Below are positions 63,660-64,000 of a stretch of 64,000 nucleotides of DNA, piece by piece (within the stretch, counting starts at the first letter, position 1; each line of letters opens with the position of its first letter). The DNA is from Aeribacillus composti. GTDB lineage: Bacteria > Bacillota > Bacilli > Bacillales > Aeribacillaceae. The notes under the pieces are model-generated. The model was not told the origin of the DNA. It searched no databases and worked only from the letters and a program-made list of their open reading frames with translations. Made by a program: the position numbers and the translations under genes. The DNA is taken from contig NZ_VISS01000008.1 in assembly GCF_007827555.1 (NCBI RefSeq), forward strand, positions 1 to 64,000. The letters run 5' to 3'.

Positions 63660-64000
63660 TGATATTCAATATGAAATTTCTCAATTTTTATATTATGAGG
63701 CCTATTTGCTTGACCACCGAAAATATCGGGAATGGCTTGAATTGCTTGATGATGATATTCAATACACGATGCCCCTGCGGGTAACTGTTGATAACAAAAT
63801 GGGAAGCAATTTGAATACTGAAATGACTTATTTTGCAGATTCGAAAAAGGACATAGAGATAAAGGTCGAAAGACTTTATACGAAATCAGCCTGGGTTGAA
63901 AACCCGCCTACAAGGCAGAGGCATTTTATAAGCAATGTGGTCGTTGAGCCTTGCTTTAGCTCTAATGATTATAAGGTTAGAAGTTATTTTCTATTTAAGC
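63652..64000 (+). CDS. Ring-hydroxylating dioxygenase, beta subunit (partial, runs off the window)
   Basis: Starts at the ATG at 63652, overlapping the alpha-subunit gene by eight bases. The visible 116 residues (EISQFLYYEAYLLDHRKYREWLELL, DDDIQYTMPLRVT, ENPPTRQRHFISNV) are the SnoaL-like fold of small dioxygenase subunits, usually 160-180 residues in total. The remainder, and any ferredoxin or reductase genes, lie beyond position 64000. Confidence 0.88.
   Translation, partial: MNSDIQYEISQFLYYEAYLLDHRKYREWLELLDDDIQYTMPLRVTVDNKMGSNLNTEMTYFADSKKDIEIKVERLYTKSAWVENPPTRQRHFISNVVVEPCFSSNDYKVRSYFLFK

Overview
The window is a low-GC chromosomal segment of a Firmicute, most likely a member of the Bacillaceae. 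The case rests on strong AGGAGG ribosome-binding sites, frequent TTG and GTG starts, CcpA-type cre sites, a perfect PerR box, lipobox lipoproteins, PRD-type PTS regulators, and relatives typical of Bacillus, Geobacillus or Aeribacillus. The species cannot be named from sequence alone. No rRNA, tRNA, CRISPR array, prophage or intact insertion sequence was seen.

Layout from left to right. (1) 0.3-1.3 kb: an Rpn/PD-(D/E)XK nuclease-like protein. (2) 1.6-8.8 kb: a minus-strand nosD-nosL-nosY-nosF set followed by a PepSY membrane protein, divergent from an OmpR/HisKA two-component system. No nosZ is present. (3) 9.4-9.9 kb: a decayed lipoprotein gene. (4) 10.7-16.1 kb: a complete sorbitol operon (srlD, a PRD regulator, gutM, srlA, srlE, srlB). 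(5) 17.0-17.6 kb: a glutathione peroxidase behind a PerR box. (6) 17.7-22.9 kb: an aromatic-acid MFS transporter divergent from a luciferase-like monooxygenase, a small winged-helix protein and a flavin reductase, followed by an IclR regulator. (7) 23.5-27.2 kb: an MBL hydrolase, an endonuclease-I family protein, and a nitrilase with a coupled small ORF. (8) 28.0-34.6 kb: a galactitol-type PTS operon with two zinc dehydrogenases and a 60-residue membrane protein. (9) 35.7-37.9 kb: a GH130 glycoside phosphorylase and a DUF1861 protein. (10) 38.4-42.3 kb: an MHS transporter, a D-2-hydroxyacid dehydrogenase and a secreted protein. (11) 42.6-64 kb: a large aromatic-catabolism island.

The island encodes the homoprotocatechuate meta-cleavage route. 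HpaB and HpaC hydroxylate 4-hydroxyphenylacetate, HpaD cleaves the ring, HpaE oxidises the semialdehyde, HpaF isomerises it, and HpaG1/HpaG2 decarboxylate and isomerise. A DapA-type lyase probably supplies the final aldol cleavage. No classical HpaH or HpaI gene is present. A diverged FAD synthetase is encoded next to the flavin reductase. Downstream lie a GntR regulator, an aldehyde/alcohol dehydrogenase pair, a Liv-type ABC transporter, and a Rieske ring-hydroxylating dioxygenase whose beta subunit runs off the end of the window.

The strongest new observation is a 12-bp palindrome, ATCATATATGAT, or close variants of it. It overlaps or sits beside the promoters of hpaB, hpaD, the dapA-like operon, gntR, the aldehyde/alcohol dehydrogenase pair and the liv operon. 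It is best explained as the operator of the GntR (or LysR) regulator and would tie the whole island into one regulon. The gntR promoter is placed so that its transcript should be leaderless. Several cre sites put the catabolic and PTS operons under CcpA as well.
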